From NCBI GenBank assembly GCA_958296065.1, contig CATQHX010000014.1, forward strand, positions 1-64,000: a DNA stretch of 64,000 bases, in the 5' to 3' direction. Positions within the stretch are counted from its first letter, which is position 1. Each line of letters starts with the position of its first letter. The stretch is from Vicinamibacterales bacterium. Its GTDB lineage: Bacteria > Acidobacteriota > Vicinamibacteria > Vicinamibacterales > UBA8438. Both the position numbers and the translations under genes were made by a program. Shown in pieces: positions 60,987 through 64,000 of this stretch. Below the pieces are notes generated by a model that was not told where the DNA came from, did not search any database, and saw nothing but the letters and a program-made list of their open reading frames with translations.

Positions 60987-61952
60987 TCAGTCGTTCGACG
61001 GCTCGGGACCGAGGCCGTGCTCGCCCAGGAACGCGCGGATCGCCGCGTAGATGTACTGGTTCTCCTCGGGGCTGAACCCGCCGTGCCCGCCGCCCTCGAC
61101 GGTGATGAGCTGGTTCGGCACGCCCCACTCGTCCAGCAACTCGTGCAGGCGCGTCGCGTGGTCGTAGGGCACGATCGAGTCGGCGTCCCCGTGGATGGTC
61201 AGGATCGGCGGCGTGTCGCCGTTCACGTAGTTGGTCGGCGAGACGCGCCGCGCGACGTCGTCGCGATCACTGCGGCTGCCCAGCCACGCCTCGGTGAAAT
61301 TCCCGGAGGTTCCCGGCTCCCGATGGGCCAGGTCGTAGACGTCGGTGATGCCGTACCAGTTGATGATGGCGGCAACCTCGAGCGGTGCCGTCGACGGGGG
61401 ACCGATCGGCCACATGCGGTTCCGGTCGCCGGGGCACTGGCGGTCGAGGCCGGCCGATGCCGCGAGCATGCCAGTCGTGAGCGACAGGTGGCCGCCGGCG
61501 GAGTTGCCGGTCACCACGATCCGGTCGAGGTCGAAGTTGAACTGCTCGGCGTTGCGATAGACCCAGCGCAGCGCGCAGCGGCAATCCTCGACCGCGGCCG
61601 GCGCGTGCGCCGTGCCCGCCAACCGGTAGGAGACGTTGACCACGTTCCAGCCCATCTCCAGGTAGGGGAGGAAGGTCAGAGCGGAGGACTGCCTGCTGCC
61701 GTTGGTCCAGCCGCCGCCGTGGATGTAGATGAGCGTCGGGGCCGGTTCCGACGCGGCGCGGGACCGGTAGACGTCCAGCGTCAGGTCCTGCCCGCCGGCC
61801 CGCTGGTAGGTGATGTTCGGGGTCAGGCTGTAGCTCGTGGCTACCCGCACGAACGCCGCCGCCGCGTCGTCGGTCTGCGCGCTCGCCGCCACGGGTGCGC
61901 CGAGCCCGACCGCCGCGGCCAGGCCGATTGCCGCCAATCTGGAAGCTCTCAT
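60987..61952 (-). CDS. Exported BD-FAE-type alpha/beta hydrolase
   Basis: ATG 61952 has GAGG nine bases upstream; the tracked ORF continues 320 codons upstream without support. Signal peptide ends near PVAASAQ. The 321-residue protein has the oxyanion motif IYIHGGGW, nucleophile GNSAGGHLSLT, acid in IHGDADSIVP and His in GGGHGGFSPEE. It is a lipase/carboxylesterase of the BD-FAE/hormone-sensitive-lipase-like type; extra cysteines (EDCRCALRW) may form a disulfide. It follows the enolase-family gene on the same strand, with a hairpin between them. Confidence 0.87.
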   Translation of the reverse strand: MRASRLAAIGLAAAVGLGAPVAASAQTDDAAAAFVRVATSYSLTPNITYQRAGGQDLTLDVYRSRAASEPAPTLIYIHGGGWTNGSRQSSALTFLPYLEMGWNVVNVSYRLAGTAHAPAAVEDCRCALRWVYRNAEQFNFDLDRIVVTGNSAGGHLSLTTGMLAASAGLDRQCPGDRNRMWPIGPPSTAPLEVAAIINWYGITDVYDLAHREPGTSGNFTEAWLGSRSDRDDVARRVSPTNYVNGDTPPILTIHGDADSIVPYDHATRLHELLDEWGVPNQLITVEGGGHGGFSPEENQYIYAAIRAFLGEHGLGPEPSND

Positions 61953-62114
61953 CGCTGTCGCCTCGCTTTCTGTCCTTGCTGGATGCACGTTTCGATGTGC
62001 GTGGATGCGCGTTCTCGAACGGAGTTCGGAACCCGCTGATTCTGTCATTCCTCCAGCAGCCAGTCGAGCGGGACCGCGGCGAAAACCAATCCTCCGGTAG
62101 TCGGTGCGCGCACG

Positions 62115-62161
62115 GAGCTTGCGCCGCAAGACTCGCTCCGTTGCTTCTACGGCGCAAGCTC
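62115..62161 (-). terminator. Hairpin overlapping the 3' end of the enolase-family gene
   Basis: Perfect 12-bp arms GAGCTTGCGCCG (62115-62126) and CGGCGCAAGCTC (62150-62161), loop 23 nt. The right arm encodes the last residues before the stop. The left arm also matches the first bases of repeat family 1. Confidence 0.5.
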
Positions 62162-63460
62162 CCGGCCGGAGCAACGAGGCGCGAGCGCGCCGGCTCCGGC
62201 GAATCTGGCCCCGTCGCCCAGCGCCTCCTCGATTCGCAGCACCTCGTTCCACTTCGCCATGCGCTCGGACCGCGCGAACGAGCCGACCTTGAGCTGCCCG
62301 ACGCCCCAGCCGACGGCCAGGTGGGCGATGGTCGCATCCTCCGTCTCGCCGGAGCGCGCCGAAACGATGGTGGCGAAGCCGGCGGCCCGCGCCGCGTCGA
62401 AGGCGGCCCGCGTCTCGGTCACGGTACCGGCCTGGTTCGGCTTGACCAGCAGCGCGTTGCAGGCCCGGTCCCGCGCCGCCCCCTCGACACGGGCGGCGCT
62501 GGTGACGAGATAGTCGTCGCCGACGATCTGCACGCGGTCGCCGACCGCCGCCGTGAAGCGCCGCATGCCGGCGACGTCGTCCTCGGCCAGCGGATCCTCG
62601 ATCGAGACGATCGGATAGCGGTCGAGCCAGCCGATCAGCAGCTCGCTGAGCGCATCGGCGTCGACGGCGCGCCGGTCGAGGCCGAGCCGGTACAGACCCG
62701 CGTCGTGGAACTCCGTGGCGGCGACGTCGAGCGAGATGGCAAGATCGTCGCCCGGCGTGCGGCCGGCGTCCTCGACGGCCCGGACCACGAACTCCAGCGC
62801 CTCCTCGTTCGTGTCGAACGCCGGCCAGTAGCCGCCCTCGTCGGCGACGCCCTGCAAGCGGCCGGCCTGCGCCATACGCTTGCCGGCGGCGCGATACACC
62901 TCGGCCGTCCACTCGAGAGCCTCCGCGAAGGTCGAGGCCCCGACCGGCATCACCATGAAGTCCTGGATGTCAACCCGGCGTCCGGCGTGGGCGCCGCCCC
63001 CGAATATCTGGATCTCGGGCAGCGGCAACAGGGCAGGGCCGTCGCCGAGGAGGTAGCGCCACAGCGGCAGACCCGCGGCCCCGGCGGCGGCGTGGAGAGT
63101 TGCCATCGAGACCGCGACGAGCGCGTTCCCGCCGAGCCGGCTCTTGTTGCCGGTGCCGTCGAGATCGATCAACGCCCGATCGACGGCGCCCTGATCCGCT
63201 GCGTCCAGCCCTCGCAACGCCGCCGCGATGGGCGTGTTGACGTTGCGCACGGCGGCCGTGACGTCATGGCCGCCAAGGCGGGTCCCGCCATCGCGCAGAT
63301 CGACAGCCTCGCCGCTGCCGGTCGATGCCCCGGCCGGCGCGATGGCCCGCCCGACGACTCCACCCGCCAGATGGACCTCGGCCTCCACGGTCGGCCGGCC
63401 TCGCGAGTCCCATACCCGGCGCCCGAAGACCTCTTGAATCACGGGTGATGACAGCGTCAT
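62147..63460 (-). CDS. eno: Enolase-family protein (phosphopyruvate hydratase-like)
   Basis: ATG 63460 gives 437 residues. Enolase motifs: VWDSRGRPTVEAEV, GASTGSGEA, the metal ligands in SLDVAATEF, SIEDPLAEDD and VGDDYLV, the catalytic lysines in VKPNQAGTVTET and KVGSFARSER. The usual SHRSGETED reads SARSGETED: the His that helps bind the substrate phosphate is Ala. The loop after LPEIQIFGGGAHAG also differs from typical glycolytic enolases. It may be a divergent enolase or a paralogue with another substrate. The 3' end overlaps a hairpin. Confidence 0.85.
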   Translation of the reverse strand: MTLSSPVIQEVFGRRVWDSRGRPTVEAEVHLAGGVVGRAIAPAGASTGSGEAVDLRDGGTRLGGHDVTAAVRNVNTPIAAALRGLDAADQGAVDRALIDLDGTGNKSRLGGNALVAVSMATLHAAAGAAGLPLWRYLLGDGPALLPLPEIQIFGGGAHAGRRVDIQDFMVMPVGASTFAEALEWTAEVYRAAGKRMAQAGRLQGVADEGGYWPAFDTNEEALEFVVRAVEDAGRTPGDDLAISLDVAATEFHDAGLYRLGLDRRAVDADALSELLIGWLDRYPIVSIEDPLAEDDVAGMRRFTAAVGDRVQIVGDDYLVTSAARVEGAARDRACNALLVKPNQAGTVTETRAAFDAARAAGFATIVSARSGETEDATIAHLAVGWGVGQLKVGSFARSERMAKWNEVLRIEEALGDGARFAGAGALAPRCSGRELAP

Positions 63461-63533
63461 GTGCGGGCCATCCTTCGGGCGGGGCGCGCGGCGATGCGTG
63501 AGCGGCGGCTCCGCTCCAGGTCGGTCGGTTCCA

Positions 63534-64000
63534 TCACGCAGTTCGTCGCAGTCGCTCGGCCCAGGCCTCGCGCACCGCTGCCAGGGCCGCAGGGGGCTTC
63601 CGTATCAAGGGCCGGGCCGTGAGTCGCACACGTTCGCGGTCGGCCTCCGCGGTCACGTACTCGACGGGTGACTTGCCGTCGACGCGGGCGAGGAACAGCC
63701 CCGGCAGCAGATGCGCCGCCCGCTCCTCGACCGCGGCGCGCGCCTCCCAGTCGACCCCCGCCAGGTACGATTCGGCGAGCGCGTCGAACGATCGCAGGAA
63801 CGCGGCCGTCGCCGCCGGCGACCAGAGGCACTTGAGCAGCAGGTGGTTCAGGCAGAAGGCCAGATCGAAGGCGGGATCGCCGAACCACGCGCACTCGGCG
63901 TCCAGGAAGATCGGGCCGTCCGGCCCGATCAGGATGTTCTTCGGGCTGATGTCCCCGTGCACCAGCACGTGCTTCGTGCCCGCCGTGCGCGAGACGATGG
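63534..64000 (-). CDS. APH/ChoK-family phosphotransferase (5' partial)
   Basis: The frame is open to the right edge, so the N-terminus is outside the window; the tracked GTG at 63968 is internal. The visible 155 residues contain the catalytic loop VLVHGDISPKNILIG (HGDxxxxN) and the metal motif FLDAECAWFGDPAFDLA, followed by the C-terminal helices. Such kinases phosphorylate aminoglycosides, choline, homoserine or similar small molecules. It is upstream of the enolase-family gene on the same strand, 70 bp away. Confidence 0.85.
   Translation of the reverse strand, partial: IVSRTAGTKHVLVHGDISPKNILIGPDGPIFLDAECAWFGDPAFDLAFCLNHLLLKCLWSPAATAAFLRSFDALAESYLAGVDWEARAAVEERAAHLLPGLFLARVDGKSPVEYVTAEADRERVRLTARPLIRKPPAALAAVREAWAERLRRTA

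Overview
The window is GC-rich and densely packed with genes. It looks like a chromosomal segment of an Acidobacteriota-type genome (Vicinamibacteria-like), an inference from family content. Typical families are secreted DUF1592/DUF1588 and DUF1552 proteins, a TonB receptor with an N-terminal carboxypeptidase-regulatory domain, FG-GAP/ASPIC-UnbV proteins, quinoprotein (PQQ-type) propellers, NHL/Kelch/Vgb-like propellers and Tat-exported hydrolases. I saw no rRNA, tRNA or CRISPR array. The first gene runs off the left edge and the last (a phosphotransferase) off the right edge.

Layout. 0-5 kb: an overlapping DUF1592-type/DUF1552 pair and a secreted ankyrin protein. 5-8.1 kb: a slightly less GC-rich patch with a double-length dCTP deaminase and a two-gene cassette (small protein plus an ImmA/IrrE-like protein lacking HExxH). 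8.1-17.6 kb: secreted or membrane proteins (matrixin-like protease, DoxX, VOC protein, FG-GAP protein, alpha/beta hydrolase). 17.7-19 kb: a decayed RloA-like ATPase with an intact RloB-like gene. 19-36 kb: metabolic and exported genes (DUF305-LVIVD protein, RNase D, NHL protein, Asd, Kelch, Nramp-like transporter, methyltransferase, Vgb-like, esterase, DUF4159, heme-motif propeller). 36-40.4 kb: TonB receptor and DUF1801 protein.

40.5-52.4 kb is the accessory core. It holds a frameshifted AlbA/HATPase gene overlapping a ParA-like ATPase whose P-loop lysine is replaced, a small antitoxin-like gene, a DUF5655 gene, and an internally duplicated PD-(D/E)XK-like gene whose last domain is split off by an in-frame stop. 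It also holds a three-gene ATGA-coupled operon encoding a methyltransferase, a short SF1 helicase and a large protein ending in an AlkB-like dioxygenase. A 21-bp direct repeat lies at both ends of the 43.6-52.3 kb part, and the right copy sits in a DUF4338 remnant. 53-59 kb: a quinoprotein pseudogene and its intact paralogue bracket a VapBC pair and an MNT-HEPN fusion gene. 59-64 kb: amidase, esterase, an enolase-family protein and the partial phosphotransferase.

The non-coding DNA carries two dispersed repeat families, several recent-looking tandem duplications, and a recurring type of GC-rich hairpin (12-13 bp stem, 7-nt loop, no U-run) next to gene ends. Three accessory genes have a -10-like box 5-6 nt before the start codon, which suggests leaderless transcripts. 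All calls come from reading the sequence; no database search was run.
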